Positions 9,045 through 17,320 are shown, counted from the stretch's first letter. The stretch: 40,795 bases of DNA from an uncultured Alphaproteobacteria bacterium (GCA_947259105.1 CAMYKU010000030.1:1-40795), one strand, 5' to 3'. Program-made: numbers and translations. The notes: generated by a model from the letters alone, not told the origin.

Positions 9045-9449
9045 ATGGCAATGCTTGTGAAGAGACCCGAACGCGATGAAGATCTGACCTACGAGCCACC
9101 GCTGGTTATCGGCTTCGGCATCAACGACAAGACGGTCGACCAGCCGAAACTCACGATGGGCCATACCATCGTTCCGCCTGCGGCGCGCAACCAGGCGCAT
9201 TTCCATGCCAATGCCGCGGCCGGCCTCTACCTCAACAAGGGGCAGCTCAGGCTCTATCTCGGGCCGGAGGAGGACCGCCAGGAAATGCTCATGGATGCCG
9301 GTGATTTCCTGTATCTGGAGCCGGGCGAAATCCACGGCCTGGTCAATACCTCGGACACCGACAACGCCGAGATCATCTTCACTTACTCGGGTGTTGCCAG
9401 CAAGGACATCGCAGGCACCGTGTTCGTCGAGGACCGCTGGGACATATGA
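9045..9449 (+). CDS. Cupin-domain protein
   Basis: A 134-residue single-domain cupin. Motif 1 is HFHANAAAGLYLNKGQLRLYLG, with two His ligands, and motif 2 is DFLYLEPGEIHGLVN, with a later His. It is therefore likely a metal-binding small beta-barrel. I start at the ATG reading MAMLVKRPE because GGGAG lies about 8 bases upstream; the longer frame runs back through the LysR gene. It is preceded by the 47-nt repeat and followed by a terminator hairpin. Cupins in such clusters can be isomerases, decarboxylases or ligand sensors; the function here is not known. Confidence 0.82.
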   Translation: MAMLVKRPERDEDLTYEPPLVIGFGINDKTVDQPKLTMGHTIVPPAARNQAHFHANAAAGLYLNKGQLRLYLGPEEDRQEMLMDAGDFLYLEPGEIHGLVNTSDTDNAEIIFTYSGVASKDIAGTVFVEDRWDI

Positions 9450-9495
9450 GCGGACAAGATCCGCGGTGGCCGGCAAATCAGGCCATGATCCGACA

Positions 9496-9520
9496 GGGCG
9501 GCGCATTGCGCCGCCCTTGT
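9496..9520 (+). terminator. Intrinsic-terminator-like hairpin after the cupin gene
   Basis: Nine-base arms GGGCGGCGC (9496-9504) and GCGCCGCCC (9508-9516) flank a three-base loop and are followed by TTGTT. The stem lies 46 bases past the cupin stop and should separate it from the TTT operon. Confidence 0.6.
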
Positions 9521-9587
9521 TGCATGCCGCCGACCCGCATTGCAGCGGTCTTTTGACCGGGTCACGAGCCTGATTCAGGCTGCGTGT

Positions 9588-9616
9588 TTGCGCGACGCGC
9601 ATACTGACCGTACAAT
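9588..9616 (+). promoter_or_regulatory. Candidate promoter of the TTT operon
   Basis: TTGCGC (9588-9593) and TACAAT (9611-9616) are separated by exactly 17 bases, a good housekeeping-sigma spacing. Transcription would start near 9623, placing the 47-nt repeat inside a leader of roughly 185 bases before tctB. Prediction only. Confidence 0.4.
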
Positions 9617-9636
9617 AATGCAGGATTTGCATGTTT

Positions 9637-9683
9637 CTAGGCGCAATCGGAATTTTCTTTCATAGGGTCAACCTCATACCATC
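9637..9683 (+). promoter_or_regulatory. Copy 2 of the 47-nt repeated regulatory element
   Basis: Ungapped counterpart of 8883-8929 (37/47 identical). Conservation is concentrated in the first 27 bases and in the last 11, while positions 28-36 of the element vary. Such an uneven pattern is expected of two conserved binding half-regions or an RNA structure. It lies 124 bases upstream of tctB. Confidence 0.5.
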
Positions 9684-9807
9684 CCGGTGAGGCATCAGGC
9701 GGCGCCGGAAATGGCTCGCCGAAGAAAACGATAAGGCCGCGGACGCCATAGCATCGCCGGATGCGTGCCGCCCGGCGGGCCCGAACACGGAGTGGGAGCT
9801 GACAGAT

Positions 9808-10410
9808 TTGGAGCAGGCGCCGCTAGACAGACCGCTGCCGGCGACGGAGGGCGGTGCCGAACCCGTTCCCGACCGCTTCCTGGCTCTGGCCGATCTTGCG
9901 GTTGCGGTCCTGCTGACCTGCGCGGCGATCCTGTTCGCGATCTTCATGCCGTCCCTGATCGGCGCGGGCGGAATCGAGACCGCCCGGGATTTCGTGACGC
10001 TGTCGCCGGCGTTCTTCCCCAGGATTGCCATGGGGCTGCTTGCCCTGACCTGTGTGCCCTATGTCGTTACGGCCGCGCGCAACCTCGCGAGGTCTTCGAG
10101 ACACGATTTCGGCGAACGGCCGGCAGAGCTGCGGCGCGCCGGCTTCATGGTTGCGATCGCGGTCTTTTATGCCGGCACGATTTCCTGGCTGGGTTTCATT
10201 CTCGCGACCATGCTGGTCTCCGCGGTCGCCAGTTATTTTCTGGGACTTCGCAGGCCGCTTGCGTTCGTGCCCGGCGTGATCGTGGTGCCGATCGTCATCC
10301 GGTTCGTGTTCGAACGGCTGCTGTACATATCGCTGCCGCGCAGCGAGATCGAGTTCGTGGCGGGTATCGAGGACGCCCTGATCCGGTTCCTCGTAGATAT
10401 CCTGCTGTAG
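9808..10410 (+). CDS. tctB: Tripartite tricarboxylate transporter, TctB family subunit
   Basis: A 200-residue small membrane subunit with about four hydrophobic helices and the poorly conserved TctB layout. A cytoplasmic lead of about 25 residues is followed by LADLAVAVLLTCAAILFAIF, then DFVTLSPAFFPRIAMGLLALTC, a pattern typical of TctB. It starts at TTG with GGGAG about 9 bases upstream. It is followed by tctA after 10 bases and later tctC, so identity rests partly on context. It should assist TctA in uptake of a carboxylate. Confidence 0.8.
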   Translation: MEQAPLDRPLPATEGGAEPVPDRFLALADLAVAVLLTCAAILFAIFMPSLIGAGGIETARDFVTLSPAFFPRIAMGLLALTCVPYVVTAARNLARSSRHDFGERPAELRRAGFMVAIAVFYAGTISWLGFILATMLVSAVASYFLGLRRPLAFVPGVIVVPIVIRFVFERLLYISLPRSEIEFVAGIEDALIRFLVDILL

Positions 10411-10420
10411 GGGCGCGGCC

Positions 10421-11926
10421 GTGTTTGAGTCCTTCCTCCAGGGTTTCGAGCTGCTGCTGCGCTGGGACATCTACTTCTATATCAGTCTGGGACTCGTCGT
10501 CGGCATGTTCGTCGGCGCGATGCCCGGATTGACGACGGTTCTGGCCATGGCGGTGCTTCTGCCGGTCTCCTTCAACCTCGAGCCGATGCTCGGGATTCCG
10601 TTCCTGATCGGCGTCTACAAGGGCGGCATCTACGGCGGCAGCATCTCGGCGATCCTGGTCGGCATTCCCGGCACCGGCGCCTCGATCGCCACCACCTTCG
10701 ACGGCCCGGCCCTGACGCGGCAGGGCAAGGCGCGCAAGGCGCTGGAAATGGCGCTGTTTTCGTCGACGATCGCCGATTTTTGTTCGGACGTCGCGACGCT
10801 GTTCCTGATCGGGCTGATCGCCATGATCATTCTGAAAATCGGCCCGCCCGAGGTCTTCTCGATCATCATCTTTTCGTTGATCCTGATTGCCAGCGTGTCC
10901 AGCGAATCCGGCATACGCGGGGCGATCGCGGCGTTCCTCGGCCTGGGCCTGGGTTTCATCGGCACCGACGCCGTGACCGGCGCGTCGCGCATGACCTTCG
11001 GGATCGACGCCCTGAGTGCGGGCATTCCGCTGATCCCCCTCATCATCGGCGTGTTCGCCCTGCCCGAGGTGCTGGAGGCGGTCGAGTCGAAGGCGCGGAC
11101 CTTCATCTCGGAATCCGTCGACCTGTCGAAGGCGGGCGAGCGCCTGCGCTGGCACGAGTTCCGGCGCTCGATCCGGACCATCCTCCGGTCCACCGCCATC
11201 GGCACCGGGATCGGGATGGTGCCCGGCGTCGGCCAGGTCGTCGCGGCCTTCGTGGGGTACAGCGCCGCCAAGCGCGCCTCGAAGACGCCCGAGAATTTCG
11301 GCAAGGGGGAGCTCGACGGCATCGCCGGCCCGGAAGCCGCCAACAACGCCGTCAACGGACCGACGCTCGTCCCGCTGCTGACACTGGGGATTCCTGGCGA
11401 CAACGTAACGGCGATCCTGCTCGGCGCGTTCGTCGCGCATGGAATCCGGCCCGGCCCGCAGATTTTCCTGGAACAGGGTCCCCTGGTCTATGCTTTGCTG
11501 CTGGCCATCATCATCGCGAACGTGCTGTTCATCTTCCTGGGATACGTGCTGCTGAAGCCCTTCGCCAAGGCGATCCAGCTGAAGAAAGCCTATCTGATCC
11601 CGGCGATCCTGGCGCTGTCATTCGTGGGCACCCTGTCGACCGGCACCGCGTCGGACCTTGCGGTCATGGTCGCCATCGGCCTGTGCGCCTATATCCTGCG
11701 CAAGCTCCGATTTGACCTCGCGCCTCTTGTCATCGCCTTCGTTCTGGCCGAACCTATCGAATACACACTCAGCCAGTCGATGCTTTATGCCCGGGGCGAC
11801 ATATTCGAGTATCTTTTCCTTCAAAGGCCAATTGCCTCGGTGTTTCTCACCGCGGGTGTACTCTGGATCGGCTGGATGATCTTCGGGCCCTGGATCCGAC
11901 GGCGAATTGGCCAACAGCGGGCATAG
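10421..11926 (+). CDS. tctA: Tripartite tricarboxylate transporter permease, TctA family
   Basis: A 501-residue TctA permease, full length. Family signatures are LGLVVGMFVGAMPGLTTVLAMAVLLP near residue 25, GGIYGGSISAILVGIPGTGASIATTFDGP near residue 70, and the repeat-like GPEAANNAVNGPTLVPLLTLGIPGD near residue 305. It starts at GTG (reading MFESFLQGFE). TTT systems import citrate, tartrate, terephthalate and other carboxylates with help of a periplasmic receptor, here the TctC encoded 67 bases downstream. Substrate unknown. Confidence 0.95.
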   Translation: MFESFLQGFELLLRWDIYFYISLGLVVGMFVGAMPGLTTVLAMAVLLPVSFNLEPMLGIPFLIGVYKGGIYGGSISAILVGIPGTGASIATTFDGPALTRQGKARKALEMALFSSTIADFCSDVATLFLIGLIAMIILKIGPPEVFSIIIFSLILIASVSSESGIRGAIAAFLGLGLGFIGTDAVTGASRMTFGIDALSAGIPLIPLIIGVFALPEVLEAVESKARTFISESVDLSKAGERLRWHEFRRSIRTILRSTAIGTGIGMVPGVGQVVAAFVGYSAAKRASKTPENFGKGELDGIAGPEAANNAVNGPTLVPLLTLGIPGDNVTAILLGAFVAHGIRPGPQIFLEQGPLVYALLLAIIIANVLFIFLGYVLLKPFAKAIQLKKAYLIPAILALSFVGTLSTGTASDLAVMVAIGLCAYILRKLRFDLAPLVIAFVLAEPIEYTLSQSMLYARGDIFEYLFLQRPIASVFLTAGVLWIGWMIFGPWIRRRIGQQRA

Positions 11927-11937
11927 CAGATTCCCGC

Positions 11938-11967
11938 ACCAACAGAGACTGAACCAACAGAGGCTGA
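11938..11967 (+). repeat. Tandem duplication of 15 nt before tctC
   Basis: ACCAACAGAGACTGA (11938-11952) is followed directly by ACCAACAGAGGCTGA (11953-11967), with one mismatch. It lies between the tctA stop and the tctC ribosome binding site. It looks like a small slippage duplication; no function is evident. Confidence 0.7.
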
Positions 11968-11993
11968 ACTATAAGGGAGAAAGGAGTAACTCC

Positions 11994-12965
11994 ATGAAGA
12001 GCATTCGATATCTTTGGATTCTGGCGCTTGCGGCCGTGATCGCCGCGCCGTTGCCGGCGGTTGCGGAATATCCGGACCGTCCGATCACGCTGATCATTCC
12101 ATTGGGCCCGGGCGGCAGCCACGATCTGCATGCCCGCGGCATCACCGGCATCATCAGCGATATCCTCGGCCAGCCGATGGTCGTCAGGCTGGTTCCCGGT
12201 GCGGGCGGCATGAAGGGCACCAGTGAGGCCGCCAAGGCCAAGCCCGACGGCTATACGATCCTGTTCACCCATAATGCGTTCGATCAACTGAAACCGCAGA
12301 CCGTCGATGTCAGTTTCAACACGCTGCAGGATTTCAAGACGATCGCGCGAATCAACTTCGCGGCGCCGATCCTGGTCGCTCGCGCCGACCAGCCGTACAA
12401 GACCTACGAGGAGTTCATCGCCTATGCCAAGGCGAACCCCGGCAAGGTCAATATGGGTCACAGCGGCGTCTGGGGGCCGGCCCACATCCCGGCCTCGCAG
12501 CTGATCAAGGAGACTGGCATCAAGGTCAACCTGATTCCGCACAAGGGCGGCGGCCCCGCGCTGCAGGCGCTGCTGGCCGGCGAGGACCAGATAACCTGGA
12601 TCTTCGCGACCCAGACGCGGCCGCACTATCTCGACGGCAAGGTCCGGGTGCTGGCCGTCGCGGGCGATACGCCGCTTGAGAACGACAAGGACTTCAAGGA
12701 TGTGCCGACCATGGCCGCGCTCGGCTATCCCGGCGTCGCCTTCACCATGGACCGGATCTTCCTGGCGCCTTCCGGCATGAACGACGCGGACCTGAAGATG
12801 CTTCGGGACTCCTTCGAGCAACTGATGGACCACAAGTCCTTCAAGCGCTTCATCGGGAGCATCGGCGAAGAGGTCATGTTCATGCGCGGCGAGGAGTATG
12901 ACAAGCTGCGGCCCGGCCGCTACGAAGCGTACACCGACCTCATCAAGTCGGTCTCCGGGAAGTAG
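11994..12965 (+). CDS. tctC: Tripartite tricarboxylate transporter substrate-binding protein (TctC/Bug family)
   Basis: A 323-residue periplasmic receptor. A Sec signal peptide (MKSIRYLWILALAAVIAAPLPAVA) is cleaved probably after AVA, giving EYPDRPITLIIPLGPGG, the standard mature start of Bug receptors. The segment VRLVPGAGGMKGTSEAAKAKPDGYTIL and the HKGGGPALQALLAGE motif are also typical. AGGAG lies 8 bases before the ATG. It completes the tctBAC system. Confidence 0.93.
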   Translation: MKSIRYLWILALAAVIAAPLPAVAEYPDRPITLIIPLGPGGSHDLHARGITGIISDILGQPMVVRLVPGAGGMKGTSEAAKAKPDGYTILFTHNAFDQLKPQTVDVSFNTLQDFKTIARINFAAPILVARADQPYKTYEEFIAYAKANPGKVNMGHSGVWGPAHIPASQLIKETGIKVNLIPHKGGGPALQALLAGEDQITWIFATQTRPHYLDGKVRVLAVAGDTPLENDKDFKDVPTMAALGYPGVAFTMDRIFLAPSGMNDADLKMLRDSFEQLMDHKSFKRFIGSIGEEVMFMRGEEYDKLRPGRYEAYTDLIKSVSGK

Positions 12966-12981
12966 GCCGGCTGGAATTCGA

Positions 12982-13013
12982 CGGGAGCCTTGCCCGGCCC
13001 GGCGGGGCTCCCG
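12982..13013 (+). terminator. GC-rich hairpin after tctC
   Basis: Arms CGGGAGCC (12982-12989) and GGCTCCCG (13006-13013) flank a 16-base loop 16 bases after the tctC stop. The following ATCTTCC is only weakly T-rich, so this may be an attenuator or an mRNA 3'-end stabiliser and not a strict terminator. Confidence 0.4.
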
Positions 13014-13065
13014 ATCTTCCGAGGACAGGAGAGCCGTCCCGCGGGACGGCGGGGACAGGTATGTC

Positions 13066-13422
13066 ATGGCGCAGCACTATTACAGGCCCGGCGACATGGA
13101 AAACCGCGAAGCCGGCACGGGCTACAGCACGGCGAACGGATCCTGGGTCGACGGGGCGAAGATCATCTTCGGCGAAATCTGCATCCCGGCGGGCACCCGT
13201 GCCGAACCGCACAATCATCCCAACGAGCAGTTCATCTACGTGCTCGGCGGCCGGTGCCGCATGGAGATCGAAGGCGACGAGCGCATCGTCGGCAAGGGGG
13301 ACATGATCCATATCCCGGCCGAAGCCGTCCATTCGGCCGAAGTCGTCGGTGACGAGGACTGGGTGTTCGTGACCGCCAAGGACACCTCCTGGGGCATCAT
13401 CGGCAAGAAGGTCGAGAAGTAG
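13066..13422 (+). CDS. Cupin-domain protein, second copy type
   Basis: A 118-residue single cupin, not closely similar to the one at 9045. Motif 1 is EPHNHPNEQFIYVLGGRCRMEIEG, with the H-x-H, E and G pattern. Motif 2 is GKGDMIHIPAEAVHSAEV, with the final His ligand. Two ATGs lie at 13061 and 13066; only the second is in the cupin frame. It follows tctC by 100 bases across a hairpin and could be the last gene of the TTT operon. Function unknown; such proteins can be sensors or small decarboxylases/isomerases. Confidence 0.82.
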   Translation: MAQHYYRPGDMENREAGTGYSTANGSWVDGAKIIFGEICIPAGTRAEPHNHPNEQFIYVLGGRCRMEIEGDERIVGKGDMIHIPAEAVHSAEVVGDEDWVFVTAKDTSWGIIGKKVEK

Positions 13423-13458
13423 CCGCCGGCCGTTCCGCCGCCTCGGGAGACACCGCGT

Positions 13459-14382
13459 CTAGATGGTAATCCGGACCGGGATGCCGCGCTTGCTTCGTGC
13501 CACGGCGCGGACCGCGGGCCAGTCGATGCGGCCGGCCGCCGCGCCGGCGAACGTGCGGACAGGCGCTTCGAGGTCCGGTACCGGCGCTGGGGTGAACCAA
13601 CCCCGATGCTCCAGCTGGTCGCCTTCCAGGGCGTCCGGGTGGATTTCCATGTACAGCTGGCCTTCCGACCAGCCCAGCTTCAGCGGCTGGTCGACCACGG
13701 TGACCGGCGTGCCCACCGATACCATTTGGAACAGGCGCTCGATGTCTTCGGGATAGAGCCGGATGCATCCGCTGCTGACCCGCCGGCCGATACCGTAGGG
13801 CCGGTTGGTGCCGTGCAGCACGTAATGCCGCCAGCCCAGGTCGAGCGCGAAGTCGCCGAGCGGGTTGTCGGGCCCCGGCGGGACGGACGCGGGAAGTTCC
13901 GGCCGTTCGGCGCGGATCGACGGCGGCGGAGTTCAGGTCGGCGCCTGCCGTTTGCGCACGATCCGCGTCGAGCCGATCGGCGTTTCCCGGCCCCTGCGGC
14001 CGACGCCGATCGGATAGGTGATCACCTTCCCGGCGCCGGCCCCGAAATAATACAGTCTCAGTTCCGGGAGATTGATCACGATGCCCTGTTACGGGGCGTC
14101 GGGCAGGACATGCGCCTTGGGCAGGACCAGCGTGCGGCCCGGCACGGGTACCCACGGATCGATCCCCGGATTGGCCGCCACGGTCTCGATATACCCGAGG
14201 TCGTGCCGGCGGGCGATCAGCAGCAGGTTTTCCCTGGCCCCGACCGTGTGATATTCGAGCCGGCCGATGACCGCGCCCTGGCACCCACGGGCCGCCCCGG
14301 CTGCGGGACCCGCGATCGCAAGGCCTGGCCCCGCCGCAAGACACAGCCGGCAGAACGTTCGCCGTTTTATGCGCGCCGCCAT
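13459..14382 (-). pseudogene. L,D-transpeptidase with LysM domain, two in-frame stops
   Basis: Read from the ATG at 14382, this frame encodes a Tat-like signal (KRRTFCRLCLAAG), a LysM domain (EYHTVGARENLLLIARRHDLGYIETVAANPGID...), and then a YkuD domain with the catalytic HGTNRPYGIGRRVSSGCIRLY motif. The family peptidoglycan cross-linking enzymes form 3-3 bonds in the periplasm. The frame is interrupted by TAA at 14089-14091 (after LPDAP) and TGA at 13933-13935, the second where the family normally has Trp in a PTWTPP motif. Everything else stays in one frame without indels, so the damage is recent or is sequence error. The C-terminal part from 13821 could be translated alone but lacks export and the first half of the domain. 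Confidence 0.85.
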
Positions 14383-14585
14383 CCGGCAATTCCCCGTCCT
14401 GAAGTTTCCTGCCGGCTCGCTCCCGCGCCGTCGGCGCCGACGCAATCCCGGCCCAGCATGATATCGCCGAGAAAGGCCAGGGTGGTCATGGTGTCGTCGT
14501 CAGTGCGTGTTCGCTGCGCGAATTCGGCCTCTCGGGCCGGCGTTTCCTCGGAATTCGAACATGCCGCGGGCGCGGCGGGGCATCC

Positions 14586-14840
14586 TCAGTCCCGGTCCTC
14601 GGCAAGCGCTTCGTCGGCGGTGAGTATGTCGTACACTTCGGCAACCGGGCCGATGACGGGCCGTCGCAATTCGCCCATCACGTCGCTTTCGCCGGCCGCC
14701 CACGCGGCGGCTTCCTCGAGCTGCTCTACCGTGGCGCCGGTTGCCAGGATCGCCGCAACGCGTGCATCGGGCATGGGGCCAAGGATTTCCACCGCGTCGC
14801 TGGCGGTGGCTTTCGCACATTCCAGGTCGGATTCGGTCAT
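14586..14840 (-). CDS. Small conserved-looking protein of unknown function
   Basis: An 84-residue acidic, alanine-rich soluble protein with two predicted helices in the middle (ARVAAILATGATVEQLEEAAAWAAGE). A central motif LRRPVIGPVAEVYDILTADE ends the protein. The ATG is supported by GAGAGG about 8 bases upstream. I do not recognise the family. It is divergent from the kinase-fold gene at 15003 across 162 bases and is not coupled to the transpeptidase pseudogene. Confidence 0.65.
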   Translation of the reverse strand: MTESDLECAKATASDAVEILGPMPDARVAAILATGATVEQLEEAAAWAAGESDVMGELRRPVIGPVAEVYDILTADEALAEDRD

Positions 14841-15002
14841 GATTCGCGCCTCTCGACTGTTCAATGACCTGTGGTGAGAATTACTACGCCGCGGCGCGGA
14901 GCGCATTGATGCACGTCAAGCATGGCGTTTCCGGATTTGTGGCACTATGAGTGAAGCGTTATCCGGACGGCATAACGCACACGAATTACCGGGGGTGTTT
15001 TC

Positions 15003-16037
15003 TTGACGGCGAGCCAGGCACCGGAGCGGACCGGCCGGAACCTTGAGGAAAAGGTGGCCTTCCTGCGGCAGCCGCAGGTCTATCCCGATGAGTCGGTGAA
15101 GGTGACCGCGGTCGAAACCCATATGTCCTGGGTCTTTCTGACCCGACAGCTCGCCTACAAGCTCAAGAAACCCGTCCGGGACGATGTCCTCGACTTCCGC
15201 AGCCTGGACTCACGCCGCCGCAACTGCGAGGAAGAGGTGCGGCTCAACCGGCGCCTGGCGCCGGAGGTATACCTCGGTTCGGTTCCCCTGACGGAAGAAG
15301 CGGACGGCGTTCTGGCCGTCGACGGCATCGGCGAGCCGGTCGACTGGCTGGTCAGGATGCGCCGTTTGCCGGCGGAGCGGATGTTGGACCGGGCAATCAG
15401 GGCCGGTGGCGTGAAGACCCGGGAGCTGCGGATTGTCGCCGGCCTCCTGGCGAGGTTCTTTACGGATGCGGTGCCGGTTGCCATGCCGCCGGCCGAGTAC
15501 CGGCGGCGCCTTGCGAACGCGGTCACGGCGAACCGGCGGATTCTCGCGGATCCCTCGCGGGAGATGCCGGTCCGGTCGGTCGAGACGGTGACGGCGACGC
15601 TGCGCAAGGTCGTCATGGGGCAGGCGCCGCTTTTCGACAGGCGTATACGCCGGGGGCGTATCCGCGAGGGACATGGGGACCTTCGCGCCGAGCATGTCTT
15701 CCTGGGGCCGAAGGCCGCGGTGATCGACTGCCTCGAGTTCAACCGGGATTTCCGAATTCAGGATTCGGCCGATGAACTGTCCTTCCTTGCCATCGAGTGC
15801 GAGGTCCTGGGCTCCCCGGGCGCCGGCAAGGTGATCCTCGAGACCTGCTGCGATCGGCTGGGAGACGAACCGCCACCGGAACTCATAACCTTCTACAAGG
15901 CGCGCCGCGCCATGATGCGCGCAAGCTCGGCAATTCTCCACCCGGCCAACGGCAGCGCTGGCGATTCCGCATATTGGCGGGGGCGGGCGGAAACCTATCT
16001 GGCGCTGGCGGAACAGTATGCCAGGCAGGCGGGCTGA
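15003..16037 (+). CDS. Aminoglycoside-phosphotransferase-like kinase-fold protein
   Basis: A 344-residue protein of the APH/COG2187 kind, usually found as the N-terminal half of a fused protein with a P-loop kinase. Early conserved text is VETHMSWVFLTRQLAYKLKKPVRDDVLDF near residue 40, with the ATP-binding Lys in YKLKKP. The catalytic loop is GHGDLRAEHVFL near residue 220, where the Asp is retained, and VIDCLEFN carries the metal-binding region. No second AAA/P-loop domain follows, so this is a single-domain version. It starts at TTG with GGGGG upstream. Substrate unknown; antibiotic resistance should not be assumed. Confidence 0.75.
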   Translation: MTASQAPERTGRNLEEKVAFLRQPQVYPDESVKVTAVETHMSWVFLTRQLAYKLKKPVRDDVLDFRSLDSRRRNCEEEVRLNRRLAPEVYLGSVPLTEEADGVLAVDGIGEPVDWLVRMRRLPAERMLDRAIRAGGVKTRELRIVAGLLARFFTDAVPVAMPPAEYRRRLANAVTANRRILADPSREMPVRSVETVTATLRKVVMGQAPLFDRRIRRGRIREGHGDLRAEHVFLGPKAAVIDCLEFNRDFRIQDSADELSFLAIECEVLGSPGAGKVILETCCDRLGDEPPPELITFYKARRAMMRASSAILHPANGSAGDSAYWRGRAETYLALAEQYARQAG

Positions 16038-16061
16038 GCATTATCCATTCAGGCCGCGCAC

Positions 16062-16100
16062 AAAAAAAAGACGCGTCGTGACGATGTTTCGTACGACGCG
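16062..16100 (-). terminator. Intrinsic terminator of the glycine-rich protein gene
   Basis: On the minus strand, arms pairing 16093-16100 (ACGACGCG) with 16072-16079 (CGCGTCGT) enclose a 13-base loop. The transcript then reads eight U residues (plus-strand A run 16062-16069). It lies 50 bases beyond the stop of the minus-strand gene and is the clearest terminator in the window. Confidence 0.8.
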
Positions 16101-16149
16101 CCGAGGTCAGGTCTGGCCGGGGGCTAAGATCGGCCGACCTGTTTGGTAT

Positions 16150-16992
16150 TTATCCGAGTGCGCGCTTTTCGGCGTCCTTTGGCTGATAGGAAAGACTGCG
16201 TGTTTCCAGGATATTGCCGTCCTGGTCGACAATTTCGACAGTCCATTCGCCGGCCTGATCGGCGGGCAGAAGCTGGGTCGACCAGATCCGCCAGCGTTGG
16301 GCCATGACGTCGAAGCTTGCCTCGAACACGACGGAATTTTCGTGGATCCAGCGATGGGTAATTCTCTTTCCGGCCATGGCGTGAAGTTCGCTGAAAAACG
16401 AGACCGCCTGGTGCGGGTCGTCCAGTATCTCGACGTCGTTGGCCGGGTAGCGCTTCTTGATCGCCGTGGTAAACACCGCCACAGCGACGGACGGGATGGT
16501 CGGTTGCAGCACGCTGCGCCCGCGACCGTCACCGCCGGGAGACGATGCGTGGTTGCCCGCGCCGCCGTTGTTGCGGCCACCAGTGTTGCCGCCACCGCTA
16601 TTGCCGCCGCCACTACCCCCACCGCTATTGCCGCCGCCAGTGTTGCCGCCACCAGTGTTGCCACCGCCACTACCGCCGCCGCTCTGGCCGTCCTGGCCGC
16701 CGCCACCAACACCACCGCCCGTACCACCGCCCGTACCGCCGTCCGTTCCGCCCTTGCCACCGCCCTTGCCGCCGCCCTTGCCGCCACCCCTACCACCGCC
16801 CCTGTCGCTCTTGGCGAACGCGGCGGCCGGCGCAACCAGACCATGGCCCGTTCCACCGAGATCGATCGTAACCGGCGCGAACAACAAAAGGGCCAACACT
16901 GCGGTCCCGGACGCAATGGCGGTCAACGACGGAACCGTCCGGCCGTGCAGAAGCCTATTTTTCTTGTTTTTTTCCTTGAGGCTGAAAAACAT
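16150..16992 (-). CDS. Secreted glycine-rich protein with C-terminal DUF2914-like domain
   Basis: A 280-residue protein in three parts. Residues 1-60 carry a basic start and one hydrophobic segment (IASGTAVLALLLFAPV), a signal peptide or anchor. Residues about 62-150 are low complexity, with GGGKGGGKGGG units that change to GGGNTGGGNSGGG. Residues about 165-275 form a folded domain with HRWIHENSVVFEASFDV...QRWRIWSTQLL...GEWTVEIVDQDGNIL, which matches my recollection of DUF2914. That domain is usually found in membrane or periplasmic proteins of unknown role. An in-frame TTG just precedes the ATG; a purine-rich GGAGCGGGGAA lies upstream. A strong terminator follows. Confidence 0.72.
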   Translation of the reverse strand: MFFSLKEKNKKNRLLHGRTVPSLTAIASGTAVLALLLFAPVTIDLGGTGHGLVAPAAAFAKSDRGGGRGGGKGGGKGGGKGGTDGGTGGGTGGGVGGGGQDGQSGGGSGGGNTGGGNTGGGNSGGGSGGGNSGGGNTGGRNNGGAGNHASSPGGDGRGRSVLQPTIPSVAVAVFTTAIKKRYPANDVEILDDPHQAVSFFSELHAMAGKRITHRWIHENSVVFEASFDVMAQRWRIWSTQLLPADQAGEWTVEIVDQDGNILETRSLSYQPKDAEKRALG

Positions 16993-17320
16993 CAATCCGT
17001 TCCCCGCTCCAACGACGCGGCCCCGAGTGTTTTCCCGTCCTTTGCCAGTTAACCGTTTGTTAATTATCTATACAACGAGGAGGTCTCGGCTTTATTCCCG
17101 GACAACCGAAGTTTTTTGTCGTGGGTTTCGGGGGCATCGTCCCGCAACCTGCCGGGTCTGTCGCCTGTTCGCATCGTCGGGAAGGCTCACGGCGCACGGA
17201 ACCGGCGTTGCGGAAAACCTGCAAGATCGGCGTGCGCCGCAGACAAGCTGATACATTTATGGGAGCGGACCAGGAGCGGTCCGGCGCCGGCAAGCCGTAC
17301 CGGCCATACGCCCGGGATTG
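16993..17320. other. Intergenic region upstream of the glycine-rich protein gene
   Basis: This 328-base gap separates the end of dsrN (minus strand) from the glycine-rich protein gene (minus strand). Around 17050-17080 the minus strand is AT-rich (TATAGATAATTAAC), a plausible promoter for the glycine-rich gene. No clear intrinsic terminator for the dsr operon and no RNA gene are visible. A 77-codon frame at 17060-17293 has no family features and I do not call it. Confidence 0.5.

Larger units (their letters stand above)
9450..9807. other. Intergenic region between cupin and tctB
   Basis: This 358-base gap holds, in order, a terminator hairpin for the cupin gene, a promoter-like pair, and the second copy of the 47-nt repeat. 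A further 120 bases of leader precede the tctB start and contain no gene I recognise. Confidence 0.6.

Noticed and set aside
15003..16037. Antibiotic (aminoglycoside) resistance gene
   Set aside because: It belongs to the broad APH-like COG2187 group, and nothing around it indicates resistance or mobility.
16545..16871. Possible CRISPR-like or tandem-repeat array of CCGCCGCCA units
   Set aside because: The periodicity is that of codons for the glycine-rich spacer of the minus-strand protein; there are no unique spacers of constant length.
17060..17293. 77-codon frame in the gap after dsrN
   Set aside because: No ribosome binding site, no family resemblance and a composition like non-coding GC-rich DNA.
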